Shown here: positions 17,951-26,498 of the stretch, piece by piece
Layout: the number at the start of each line of letters is the position of its first letter
Position numbering within the stretch: position 1 is the stretch's first letter
Source of the DNA: Sedimentisphaerales bacterium
Lineage (GTDB): Bacteria > Planctomycetota > Phycisphaerae > Sedimentisphaerales > Anaerobacaceae
Assembly (NCBI GenBank): GCA_016930645.1
Contig: JAFGGH010000046.1
Coordinates: forward strand, 1-64,000
Direction of reading: 5' to 3'
Length of the DNA: 64,000 nucleotides
Made by a program: the position numbers and the translations under genes
Notes under the pieces: generated by a model
The model's input: only the letters and a program-made list of their open reading frames with translations
Told to the model about the DNA's origin: nothing
Database searches by the model: none

Positions 17951-19480
17951 TTATTGCAATAGCTGCTCTGGACTTTCGAGCATCTCTTTAAGACTTTGCA
18001 TAAACTGGGCAGCTACGACTCCGTCAATAACCCTATGGTCGCTGCTTAAAATCATAGTCATCAATTTGGTCGGTACGACTACTCCATCTTTAACGGTAAC
18101 ACCATCGCGAATAGCTCCTACGGAAAGCAGGGCTGATTCGGGCGGATTAATAATAGCCGAAAATTCTTCAATGCCAAACATTCCGAGATTTGTAACGGTA
18201 AAAATACCCTGACCGACATTTTCAAGCTTTCCATTCCTTGCGTTTTCGATGATTTGGCGGGCCTTTTCTGAAAGCTCTTTAAAGGACATTTGGTCGGCGT
18301 TTAATATTACCGGCACCATCAGTCCTTCTTCAGTGCCGACGGCAATACCGATATTAACCGAAGGATATTCTATAATCTCATCTTCCCTGTACTGACTTCT
18401 GAACGCCGGATAGCGGCGAATTGCTTTTGTGCAGGCAATCGTTATAAAGTCGTTGATGGTACATTTGAATTGTTCTTTGGTTTTGAGGTAAAACGCAAAA
18501 AGTTTTTCTGAATCTACCGTACATTTACTATAAAAGTGCGGGATATTCTGTTTTGAATAAAGCAAATTCTGTGCGATAGCCTTGCGCATTTTGCTAAGCT
18601 TGATACTTTTATAACCTGTTGTATCAGTACCGGCTGATTTCAAGTCGCTTGATATTATTCTGCCGCCCGGACCGGAACCTGCCTGAATCGTTGAAAGGTC
18701 GATTCCCTTTTCTTCTGCCAGCTTTCTTGCAGCCGGTGAAACCTTAATTTGACCGCTTTGGCTACGAGCCGGCGCTACCGCTTGTTGCAGGGCGTCAGAC
18801 TCTTTCTTTGCAGAGACCACTTTATCCTGTGTTGACTCCTTAACACCAGATGATTGCAAAGAAAGGTATGCATCAACATCTTCATCGTTTTCCGCAAGGT
18901 ATGCAATCGGCATTTTTACTTCGACGATGTCTCCTTCTTTTGCGACAATCTTGGCCACTCGGCCGGCGTCAACGGCTTCGACATCCATATTAGCCTTGTC
19001 TGTTTCGATTTCCATTATTACCTGACCGACTTCAATTCTGTCGCCTTTTTTGATTTTCCAGGCGATTATTGTTCCTTCTTCCATAGTCTGTCCTGCTTGA
19101 GGCATAAGGACTGGTATGACATTAACGGGTTTTGACGTTTCCATTATTCTTCTACCGCCAAGAATGTTATCTTTCTGGTGATTATCTGTTTGAGATATAT
19201 GTGTTTTTGCATTTATTTGTTCGGTTACCTGGGAAATATCCTCTTCTGTATTGCCGACAATCGCTACGGACTCAGAATGGTATATTATCTGCCCGGCTTC
19301 AGCAAGTATTTTCAGAACATTACCGCAAATGCTTGATTGAAGTACCAGATTTTCATGTGCCGATTCGAGCAGGCAGAGCTTTTGGCCGATTTTAACTTTT
19401 TCGCCTTGACCTACATACCATTCTGCAACAACCAGATCATCGTCAAATTTACGATTTTTAGGCAATTTTATAAGGTACAT
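17951..19480 (-). CDS. Dihydrolipoamide acyltransferase (E2) with one functional and one degenerate lipoyl domain
   Basis: A 509-residue core protein of a 2-oxoacid dehydrogenase complex. Domains in order: a lipoyl-like domain (1-76) whose lysine position reads ESAHEN, with His42 in place of the lipoylated Lys; a linker; a canonical lipoyl domain (about 120-197) with ETDKA and Lys162; a linker rich in Lys/Ser; a peripheral-subunit-binding domain (about 245-285, SPAARKLAEEKGIDLS); and the catalytic domain ending with the active-site DHRVIDG. ATG at 19480 is chosen because the MYLIKLP start fits a lipoyl fold, although upstream TTG and GTG codons are in frame. It is the first gene of the minus-strand operon. 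Confidence 0.9.
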   Translation of the reverse strand: MYLIKLPKNRKFDDDLVVAEWYVGQGEKVKIGQKLCLLESAHENLVLQSSICGNVLKILAEAGQIIYHSESVAIVGNTEEDISQVTEQINAKTHISQTDNHQKDNILGGRRIMETSKPVNVIPVLMPQAGQTMEEGTIIAWKIKKGDRIEVGQVIMEIETDKANMDVEAVDAGRVAKIVAKEGDIVEVKMPIAYLAENDEDVDAYLSLQSSGVKESTQDKVVSAKKESDALQQAVAPARSQSGQIKVSPAARKLAEEKGIDLSTIQAGSGPGGRIISSDLKSAGTDTTGYKSIKLSKMRKAIAQNLLYSKQNIPHFYSKCTVDSEKLFAFYLKTKEQFKCTINDFITIACTKAIRRYPAFRSQYREDEIIEYPSVNIGIAVGTEEGLMVPVILNADQMSFKELSEKARQIIENARNGKLENVGQGIFTVTNLGMFGIEEFSAIINPPESALLSVGAIRDGVTVKDGVVVPTKLMTMILSSDHRVIDGVVAAQFMQSLKEMLESPEQLLQ

Positions 19481-19516
19481 TGATAAAGCCACACAATAAC
19501 AAAGCAATATAATTCA

Positions 19517-19546
19517 TAAATACTGCATTTATAGTTCATAAATCAA
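19517..19546 (-). promoter_or_regulatory. Candidate sigma70-like promoter of the rhamnose/E2 operon
   Basis: On the minus strand TTGATT (19546-19541) and TATTTA (19522-19517) are separated by 18 nt, placing a start of transcription about 30 nt before the E2 start codon. The -35 hexamer overlaps a TATGCTTGA motif, consistent with repression by the divergent DeoR regulator. Sequence-only call; alternatives exist in this AT-rich DNA. Confidence 0.35.
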
Positions 19547-19594
19547 GCATAAAACCGCAATAGAATGATAGAAAATATGATTTATTATGCTTTA
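19543..19594. promoter_or_regulatory. Inverted pair of TATGCTT(G/T)A motifs, E2 side
   Basis: TATGCTTGA occurs on the minus strand at 19543-19551 and TATGCTTTA on the plus strand at 19586-19594. The same two 9-mers reappear as adjacent direct repeats at 20206-20224 next to the regulator gene. Shared motifs at both ends of one divergent region suggest operators of the DeoR-family protein. Confidence 0.45.
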
Positions 19595-19695
19595 GTTGTG
19601 CATTCTTACTACCGAAAAATGGTTATAATTAAGGGTAAACCGTACTAAACGCCCTAATATTCTGACTGAATCTATGAAAAGTAAATATATTTTGT

Positions 19696-19834
19696 TGTAA
19701 GCGTTCACGCAAAAGTGAGGTTTTTAGGCCAAAAACGCCGTTTTATTTCGGAATTTCAAAAAATGACGATTTTCGTGCCTTAAAATGCCCATTTTTGCGT
19801 CAAAAATAACGTTTTTTTCGTGTGAACGTTTACA
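19696..19834. repeat. 139-bp imperfect inverted-repeat element with LacI-type half-palindromes
   Basis: The ends are TGTAAGCGTTCACGC (19696-19710) and GTGTGAACGTTTACA (19820-19834). The reverse complement of the right end, TGTAAACGTTCACAC, matches the left in 13 of 15 positions. Weaker complementarity continues inwards (TTTTT..GGCCAAAAACG against TTTTTGACGCAAAAATG). Each end by itself looks like a LacI/GalR-family operator (TGTAAnCGTTnACA). It could be a pair of operators for a second regulator, or a small non-autonomous hairpin element. No coding capacity is seen. Confidence 0.5.
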
Positions 19835-20193
19835 TTTTGTTTAATAAATTGATATGATTATGAACTATTAAGGAAGGATGATATAGGACCTCGGAAGTCT
19901 TGCATATCAGGGACTTTAGGCCTAAATGATGGCCAAACAGGTGTGATAGGAGATTCAAGTCAATAGATACTAAAGTGTAGAAAAGCAAAGAATTTTTAAT
20001 TATAATTAGGCATATAGGGGCATTTTGCTCATTTTAACCGATTAGATTTGTGTTTTATGGCATTTCATAAAAATAATTTTATAGCAAAATAAAACAAAAA
20101 CTTAGTTAATTAGTTCAAGATAAACATATAAATAGCAATAAAAGTCAAAATAATTACATTATACTTCAAAAATCGGGCTAATAATTGCAGTTA
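19835..20193. other. Non-coding middle of the divergent region
   Basis: No gene is supported here. The stretch is AT-rich and contains one perfect 12-bp palindrome, TTTAGGCCTAAA, at 19915-19926. A GGAAGGATG string near 19872 looks like a ribosome binding site plus start but has no open frame of useful length behind it. A related near-palindrome (TTTTTAGGCCAAAAA) lies inside the neighbouring inverted-repeat element. Confidence 0.4.
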
Positions 20194-20233
20194 TATGTTG
20201 CGAAATATGCTTGAATATGCTTTAATTATGATG
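20194..20233 (+). promoter_or_regulatory. Phased TATG array upstream of the DeoR gene
   Basis: Four TATG cores begin at 20194, 20206, 20216 and 20227. The middle two are full motifs, TATGCTTGA (20206-20214) and TATGCTTTA (20216-20224), exactly 10 bp apart. Helically phased direct repeats are a usual form of DeoR-family operators. The array ends about 24 nt before the regulator start codon, suggesting autoregulation. Confidence 0.5.
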
Positions 20234-20256
20234 GTTTGATAATTAAGGTGTTTAAA

Positions 20257-21015
20257 ATGATGAAGACAATTGAGAAAAGGCGTGAGGATATCCTTGCAGA
20301 GGCCTATATAAACGGTCATGTTGCGGTTAGTGAACTATCTGGGGAGTTTCAGGTATCTGAAGCTACCATACGCAGAGACCTTCATGGTCTGGCATCGCAG
20401 GGCCTTTTGGAGCTGACTCACGGCGGAGCAAAGGTAGTCAGGAATTCGGATTACTCGTTCATTTCAAAATCAATGAGAAATGTCGAAGCTAAAAAGATAA
20501 TAGGCCAGCTCGCTTCTGAACTGGTATCCGATGGAGACCAGTTATTTCTTGATTCCGGAACTACCTGCTTTCAGATGACCGCGTACCTAAGAGCAAAACG
20601 CGGTCTGTCGGTAATTGCAAATTCCATACGAACCGCTCAGGAGTTACAGATTCCCGGAGTGAAAGTTCTGATAATCGGGGGCCAATACAGACCAGAGAGA
20701 ATGGATAATATTGGACCGATGGCCTTTAATAATCTCGAGAACCTTCGCGGATACAAAGCGTTTCTCGGTACGGATGGTATTAGCATGGAGTTTGGATTAA
20801 CTTCTGTGGATATTGAAAGCGCGCATATTTTGTGTCTTGCCGCGGGACACGCCAGGGAAAGTATCCTTCTTGCCGACAGCAGCAAGTTTGACCAGCCTGC
20901 ACTTCATAAAATCACCGACTTTAATGCAATCTCAACTGTGGTTACCGAAAAAATTCCTCCTGAGCGATGGATGGATTTCTTCGATGGCCATCAAATAAAA
21001 GTAATATGCCCATAA
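20257..21015 (+). CDS. DeoR-family transcriptional regulator
   Basis: A 252-residue DNA-binding repressor-type protein. The N-terminal winged helix has the DeoR signature VAVSELSGEFQVSEATIRRDL (about 26-46), followed by a basic HGGAKV wing. The C-terminal DeoRC domain (about 75-245) resembles sugar-phosphate isomerases, with DSGTTCFQM as phosphate-binding loop, which suggests a phosphorylated sugar (for example rhamnulose 1-phosphate) as effector. ATG at 20257 is chosen because AAGGTG lies 7 nt upstream; a TTG at 20236 is in frame. It lies 42 nt before the E1 gene and divergent from the E2-E3-rhamnose operon, so it probably controls both. Confidence 0.9.
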   Translation: MMKTIEKRREDILAEAYINGHVAVSELSGEFQVSEATIRRDLHGLASQGLLELTHGGAKVVRNSDYSFISKSMRNVEAKKIIGQLASELVSDGDQLFLDSGTTCFQMTAYLRAKRGLSVIANSIRTAQELQIPGVKVLIIGGQYRPERMDNIGPMAFNNLENLRGYKAFLGTDGISMEFGLTSVDIESAHILCLAAGHARESILLADSSKFDQPALHKITDFNAISTVVTEKIPPERWMDFFDGHQIKVICP

Positions 21016-21057
21016 GGCTTAAACGAAAAGAAGGTTAAAAGTATACGGAGCGGTGGA

Positions 21058-23529
21058 ATGCCAAAATCTTTGCCGATATGTCCGAAAGAGTCACGCAAAA
21101 GCACAACGATTGAATTTAAAGCGATACCTGTTAATCAATATAACCAAACAATTGAACAGGAATTAAAAAGATATTCAAAAGATGAACTGATTAGAATACA
21201 AAGAGATATGACTATCTGCAGGACTTTTGAGAATATGCTTAATGAGATTAAGCTGCGAGGTTCATACAATGGTATTGAATATTCACACAAAGGGCCTGCT
21301 CATTTATCCATCGGCCAGGAAGCCGCTGCGGTCGGCCAGGCATTTTACCTTGGTGTTGACGACCATATATACGGCAGCCATCGCAGCCACAGTGAAATTC
21401 TGGCAAAAGGACTTTCGGCTATTGAAAAATTAGACCAGGGCACGCTTTTGAACATAATGAAAGGTTACTTTAACGGTGAATGTCTTAAGGTCGTTGAAAA
21501 AGATGCTGATGGCAATGTCAAAAACCTTGCGGTTGATTTTTTAATATATGGCACACTTGCAGAGATATTCGGTCGGCAAGCCGGCTTTAATAAGGGGATG
21601 GGCGGCTCTATGCACGCCTTTTTTCCGCCATTCGGTATATACCCGAATAATGCTATTGTAGGCGGCTCGGGTGATATATCTGTCGGCGCCGCTCTATATA
21701 AAAAAATAAACCGCAAAGTCGGTATAGTTATTGGAAATATCGGAGACGCATCCTCTTCCTGCGGGCCTGTCTGGGAAGGAATCTGCTTTGCGACAATGGA
21801 CCAGTTCAAAAATCTGTGGGAAGAACCGTACAGAGGTGGGTTGCCTTTGATAATTAATTTCGTTAATAATTTTTACGGTATGGGCGGCCAGCCACAAGGC
21901 GAGACTATGGGCTTTGGAATGCTTGCACGACTCGGTGCCGGCATCAATCCTGAGCAAATGCACGCCGAACGAATAGACGGGTATAATCCCCTGGCTGTCG
22001 CCGACGCGATACTAAGAAAAAAAGAGATTATCGAAAAAGGCGACGGCCCGATACTGCTCGATACCGTTACATACAGATACAGTGGACATTCACCTTCCGA
22101 CCAGGGCAGTTATCGTGACAAAACAGAAGTAGAATCGTGGCAGCAGTATGACCCGATAGTCAACTTTGCAAAAAATCTTATAGAAACAAATGTCTGCAGG
22201 CAAAGTGATATTGACAACATATCTCAAAAGGTAAATGAACTGATTACAAAAGCCCTTAGAAAAGCCGTTGACCTTGAAATCTCACCGCGTGCCGATTTGA
22301 AAAAGGTAAGTTGTTTGCTTGAACAGACAATGTTTTCGAATCAGAAAATGGATTCAATGGATACGAGCCGTAAACCCGAAACCTTAATTTCCAAGGAGGA
22401 AAATCCGAGAGTTAAAAGCCTGGAAAGTCGAAGCCGTTCAGCTTTTGATGAAAACGGCCAGCGTCTCAAGGATAGCCGGTGTATTGGTATTCGTGATGCT
22501 CTCTTTGAAGCTATACTGGATTGTTTTTATACCGACCCGACTTTGGTGGCTTACGGAGAAGAAAACCGCGACTGGGGCGGTGCCTTTGCGGTTTATCGTG
22601 GTCTAACCGAAGCTTTGCCTTACCATCGGCTTTTTAATGCCCCCATATCCGAAGGAGCAATTGTCGGTTCGGCGGTTGGGTATGCCCTTGAAGGCGGCAG
22701 GGCACTTGTGGAATTGATGTACTGCGATTTTCTCGGCAGGGCAGGTGATGAAACTTTCAATCAGCTTTGTAAATGGCAATCAATGAGCGGCGGTCTTTTG
22801 AGGATGCCGGTTGTTGTCAGAGTTTCGGTTGGCAATAAATATGGAGCACAGCATAGCCAGGACTGGACTTCTTTATGCACCCATATCCCTGGTCTTAAGG
22901 TTGTTTTCCCAGCTACGCCTTATGATGCAAAGGGTCTGATGTATTCAGCATTGACTGGCACCGACCCTGTTATCTTTTTTGAAAGCCAGCGTATTTACGG
23001 TTATCCCGAGGAATTCCAGCCCGGCGGAGTACCGATGGAGCGATATGAAATTCCGTTTGGTGAACCTGCTGTAAGAAAAGAAGGTAAGGATCTGACCATA
23101 TTGACAATCGGTGCAACTCTGTATCGTGTAATTGAGGCTGCCAAACAGCTTGAAGAGAGTTATGGCCTAAGCTGCGAAATAATTGACGCTCGTACATTAG
23201 TGCCGTTCAATTATGAAAAAGTAATAGAATCTGTCAAAAAAACCCGCAAAATTTTATTGGCTTCCGACGCCTGCGAGCGGGGTTCGTACCTGTATACAAT
23301 GGCTTCGACTATTTCACAATTAGCCTTTGACGAGTTGGATGCTCCTCCGATTGTTGTCGGCGCCAGAAACTGGATTACGCCGCCGGATGAAATCGAGGAT
23401 GCCTTCTTCCCGTATCCTGATGATATTATTGATGCGGTTCACGAGCATATAGTTCCTCTAAAAGGGTATCAGAATAAAAGAGATTGTTCCGTAGCGGAAT
23501 TAATACGCAGAAACAAACTCGGGATATGA
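21058..23529 (+). CDS. Fused E1 alpha-beta subunit of a TPP-dependent 2-oxoacid (pyruvate/acetoin-type) dehydrogenase
   Basis: An 823-residue decarboxylating component. Residues about 50-420 are the alpha part: [15 protein letters not shown] (closer to the GKGGSMH of pyruvate/acetoin E1 than to branched-chain E1), and the TPP-binding motif from GDASSS (about 229) to FVNN. Residues about 467-823 are the beta part: [29 protein letters not shown] and GAQHSQDW. A linker of about 50 residues joins them. The alpha part has an insertion near residue 140-175. E2 and E3 are in the divergent operon. Pyruvate is the simplest substrate, but a rhamnose-derived C3 compound is possible. Confidence 0.85.
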   Translation: MPKSLPICPKESRKSTTIEFKAIPVNQYNQTIEQELKRYSKDELIRIQRDMTICRTFENMLNEIKLRGSYNGIEYSHKGPAHLSIGQEAAAVGQAFYLGVDDHIYGSHRSHSEILAKGLSAIEKLDQGTLLNIMKGYFNGECLKVVEKDADGNVKNLAVDFLIYGTLAEIFGRQAGFNKGMGGSMHAFFPPFGIYPNNAIVGGSGDISVGAALYKKINRKVGIVIGNIGDASSSCGPVWEGICFATMDQFKNLWEEPYRGGLPLIINFVNNFYGMGGQPQGETMGFGMLARLGAGINPEQMHAERIDGYNPLAVADAILRKKEIIEKGDGPILLDTVTYRYSGHSPSDQGSYRDKTEVESWQQYDPIVNFAKNLIETNVCRQSDIDNISQKVNELITKALRKAVDLEISPRADLKKVSCLLEQTMFSNQKMDSMDTSRKPETLISKEENPRVKSLESRSRSAFDENGQRLKDSRCIGIRDALFEAILDCFYTDPTLVAYGEENRDWGGAFAVYRGLTEALPYHRLFNAPISEGAIVGSAVGYALEGGRALVELMYCDFLGRAGDETFNQLCKWQSMSGGLLRMPVVVRVSVGNKYGAQHSQDWTSLCTHIPGLKVVFPATPYDAKGLMYSALTGTDPVIFFESQRIYGYPEEFQPGGVPMERYEIPFGEPAVRKEGKDLTILTIGATLYRVIEAAKQLEESYGLSCEIIDARTLVPFNYEKVIESVKKTRKILLASDACERGSYLYTMASTISQLAFDELDAPPIVVGARNWITPPDEIEDAFFPYPDDIIDAVHEHIVPLKGYQNKRDCSVAELIRRNKLGI

Positions 23530-23638
23530 AGATACCACGAAAAAAGTGACATGTTTTTCAGAGCAGACTTACAAAGTACATCTTACGACAAAATCAGGGC
23601 TAAAACAGCTCGACCCATTTGAAGGGATGAGCACAAAA

Positions 23639-23666
23639 AACCACGCGGCTGGGTAAAATAGTGGTT
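23639..23666. terminator. Weak candidate terminator between convergent genes
   Basis: AACCAC (23639-23644) and GTGGTT (23661-23666) can form a six-pair stem with a 16-nt loop, flanked by A-rich and T-containing runs on both sides. It lies between the E1 gene (plus) and the beta-helix gene (minus), where a bidirectional terminator is expected. The stem is short, so support is limited. Confidence 0.3.
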
Positions 23667-23697
23667 ATTAAAAGTAAAATTGCCTATGGATTTTGGT

Positions 23698-26037
23698 TTA
23701 TTCGTAGCCTCCTTCAGTTGGTAGAATTTCGGGTTGCTGCTCCACTAAAACATATTGAAAGCTATCTAATTGCTCATGCATTACCGAACTGAGATTTTCG
23801 TTTAAGATGCTTGGGTCCTGGAATTTACTTTTCACCAGCTCTTGTCTTTTTACTTTCATCCAGTCGTACATATTTTTTCTTTGCTGATTATACCATTCCA
23901 TATAACTTTTCTTCATAGTAGCTTTTATCTGATGCTCCAGCTTCCTTGTAGCTTCCACTTGTTCGATTTCCAAAGGGCTTTCTTCCACACTTTCCTCATA
24001 CAACCTGTTCATGACAAGATGCCATCTGTTTTGCTTACTCCAGGTACTTAAGTATTTCTGATTTTCGTGAAACCATTTTTTATACATTGCTTTAACTATT
24101 TTGGCTTGCTCGGCTGCCGAGATTGTGTTTGAAGATTGCTCATTATCAGAGTTATTATTCTGTGGAGGTGTTTCTTCTTCCGGAGCGCTTTCTGCAGGTG
24201 GTGTTTGTATTTGTACGCTTGCGGCAAAGCCTGATTCCAGGCCTTCCCTGCTGACAGCGCTTATCTTGTATTGATAATTAGTAGCTGGTGAGACATCATT
24301 ATCCGTATAGCCGGCGGTATTACATTTTGCGAGGTATGCGTCATTGCGGTATATATTATAGTAATCAATATTCAACTCATCTTCATTCGCCGGATGCCAG
24401 GATAAAGTTATTTCAGTTTTGCTTACGGATTCAACCACGAGGTTTGTCGGCGGTCCGGGAGGAATGGATTGTTGTGACTGAGAATTCTCCAGATATTCAT
24501 AACAGCCGGCTTCCGGCACACCGACTCGTGAATTATCGAGCAGGTCTTTTGAAGGGGCAAAAGCAGGGTCTGCGTACCCGATTGCCGCGGCATTTTCAAC
24601 AAGCTTGAATGCTTCGTTAAGATTAAGCCCATGACGTTCATCGAAAGTAAAATCTTCAGAACCCACAAAGAAGTTGCCTGAAACGCTGAAAATCTCCGGT
24701 CCGTAATAGTGCCCCTGACCGGTATTCGGGCGATAAACTATATTGTGCTCTTTAAGGTCCGCCGAGTTGACGCCGTAGTAGATTATATTATTACTGCATC
24801 TTGACCTGAAGTGTCTGGCGTTAAGTCTGCCCACGAAAATATTGTTGTAGATGTTTATTGTTGCCAGGTCGTATTTGACGTTAGGATTTGTATTCAGCAT
24901 CATCGCATAGTAGAAATAGCCGTCAACGCTTGAGTTGCTGAGATGTTTTCCTACGATTGTGTTATTTGCGATTGTTACGTTACTGCCGACATCAAGCAAC
25001 TCAACGTAATACTCCTGGTCGTAAATAAGGTTATTTTCGATGATTATATCCTGGTAGCCGGTGTCGGGTCTGCCTTTTTCGCCGTCAAATACGACCTGAT
25101 ATGTTCTTATTGACCTTGTTGACCAGCCGCTGTGTATGATATTGTTCTTTATATGTACATGGTGTCTTCTGATGGATATTCCGGAGTTATGGCTTTGCGA
25201 ACCGCTTTGCCAGTATTTACAGACAGATTTCCAAATATGATTATTTTCTATTGTTATCAGTCCGGTTGAGTTATAGTTTTTATTTATCTTTACTCCAGAC
25301 AGGTAGTGATTATAGGAATGGTTGCCTTTAATCAGGAATGATGTCCTCGTATTGCCGGATGTTGTCGCAGTATCGTCTATATTAACGAAAGTGCCTATAT
25401 TCTCAGCGTAACAGTCCTCAATAAGTATATCGTGAAAATCGCCATATCCAAATGTAAATGCTGAGCCTGTACTCTGGTTTATATACGTTGCGTGATAACC
25501 GAAGATATTGAGATTTTTACATTGGATATGATGCGCGCCGCCGCTACACCTGAACGGTGCAGTCTCTGCATCATCAGGGCCGGTATGCACGAAATCAATA
25601 TCTTCAAACCTTAGGTATTGTGCAGATGAGCCGATTGTTATCCCGTAAAAGACCGGTCGTTTGGAAGAACTTGATTTATTAAAAGTTTTTGACCACCAGT
25701 CAGCGGGCCTGATTTCGCTGATAGTATCAGGGTCGCCTTTATATGTTATATAACCTGTTACATTACCGGAGTCATCGCTGTCGAAAGTGACACTTCCATA
25801 ATTACCGGGGCGCAGATAAACGATGTCCCCAGCTTTGGCTTGTTCCTTAGCGTGAGAAATTGTTTTCCATGAACCCGAACCTGTGCCAGGATTGCCGTCA
25901 TTTCCATGTTCAGGGTCAACGTAATAAGTTACCGCTATGGCTGTACAATTTGCAATCACCCATATAAAGATGATAGTTACAGCTATTAGTCTTATCTTAA
26001 TTAAATTGTGTTTTTTGTTCGTTATAAAGTGAAACAT
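23698..26037 (-). CDS. Secreted beta-helix protein with fibronectin-III domain and tryptophan-rich repeated tail
   Basis: A 779-residue exported protein. A hydrophobic signal segment (about 12-36) precedes the opening of DUF1565-like parallel beta-helix proteins (YYVDPEHGNDGNPGTG, then WKTISHAKEQAKAGDIVYLRPG). The helix runs to about residue 520, then a fibronectin-III domain (about 535-625) and an acidic linker follow. The tail (650-779) is helical and contains two aligned copies of a 22-residue Y-x2-W-x10-W segment. AAAGGAG lies 6 nt before the start. A role in binding or processing polysaccharide is likely from the fold; its position beside the EPS operon may or may not be functional. Confidence 0.75.
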   Translation of the reverse strand: MFHFITNKKHNLIKIRLIAVTIIFIWVIANCTAIAVTYYVDPEHGNDGNPGTGSGSWKTISHAKEQAKAGDIVYLRPGNYGSVTFDSDDSGNVTGYITYKGDPDTISEIRPADWWSKTFNKSSSSKRPVFYGITIGSSAQYLRFEDIDFVHTGPDDAETAPFRCSGGAHHIQCKNLNIFGYHATYINQSTGSAFTFGYGDFHDILIEDCYAENIGTFVNIDDTATTSGNTRTSFLIKGNHSYNHYLSGVKINKNYNSTGLITIENNHIWKSVCKYWQSGSQSHNSGISIRRHHVHIKNNIIHSGWSTRSIRTYQVVFDGEKGRPDTGYQDIIIENNLIYDQEYYVELLDVGSNVTIANNTIVGKHLSNSSVDGYFYYAMMLNTNPNVKYDLATINIYNNIFVGRLNARHFRSRCSNNIIYYGVNSADLKEHNIVYRPNTGQGHYYGPEIFSVSGNFFVGSEDFTFDERHGLNLNEAFKLVENAAAIGYADPAFAPSKDLLDNSRVGVPEAGCYEYLENSQSQQSIPPGPPTNLVVESVSKTEITLSWHPANEDELNIDYYNIYRNDAYLAKCNTAGYTDNDVSPATNYQYKISAVSREGLESGFAASVQIQTPPAESAPEEETPPQNNNSDNEQSSNTISAAEQAKIVKAMYKKWFHENQKYLSTWSKQNRWHLVMNRLYEESVEESPLEIEQVEATRKLEHQIKATMKKSYMEWYNQQRKNMYDWMKVKRQELVKSKFQDPSILNENLSSVMHEQLDSFQYVLVEQQPEILPTEGGYE

Positions 26038-26049
26038 TTTGGCTCCTTT

Positions 26050-26463
26050 GGTTTGTATTCTTTTTTAATGCCTGTTCAAATTCAAATTCGCCGATTTGTA
26101 ATAGAATACCATCTCGAAACAAAAAATGTTTATTTTTTTGAAAAAGCAATCCGCAAGATACGCCTGATTGCTGACTTTGTTATATATTGATAAGCGAAAA
26201 TAGCCCTAAAAATCATTGCCGCGAGTAGGTTATTTTACGTTCTAATACATCGATCATCTCTTGCTAAAAATATACAAAACAAATTTTACTAAAACAAATC
26301 ACGTTATAAGTCAGAAAGGTAAAATTCATAAGTATCTGTTATATAAGCACATAGGGCTTGTGCGGCGATTTTTTTGATACGTATATGGCTTTTTTAAGCA
26401 TAATAAGCAGCATATTATCGGAATTTAATTTTCATATACATATTGCAAAAAGACAAAAAAATA
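26050..26463. other. AT-rich non-coding spacer
   Basis: This stretch lies between the start of the minus-strand beta-helix gene and the plus-strand EPS promoter. It is AT-rich with poly-A/T runs. No open frame with coding character or convincing RNA structure was seen. It must contain the promoter of the beta-helix gene, but no unambiguous -35/-10 pair could be chosen. Confidence 0.4.
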
Positions 26464-26492
26464 TTGACTAAAAATGCATAATCGTATATAAC
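26464..26492 (+). promoter_or_regulatory. Sigma70-type promoter of the exopolysaccharide operon
   Basis: TTGACT (26464-26469) and TATAAC (26487-26492) are separated by exactly 17 nt, close to consensus. Predicted start of transcription is near 26499. It is the best promoter-like sequence upstream of the plus-strand EPS genes, which follow without another obvious promoter gap. Confidence 0.65.
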
Positions 26493-26498
26493 AGGTTA

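Noticed and set aside
19860-19930. A small gene starting at ATG after GGAAGG near 19880
   Set aside because: The frame closes quickly and carries no recognisable sequence; more likely chance.
20236-20256. TTG start for the DeoR gene
   Set aside because: The ATG at 20257 has a correctly spaced AAGGTG, and the extra residues are not typical of the family.
3122-26037. A SusC/SusD-type polysaccharide utilisation locus
   Set aside because: No TonB-dependent receptor or SusD-like lipoprotein is present; only GH106 and beta-helix proteins act on polysaccharide.
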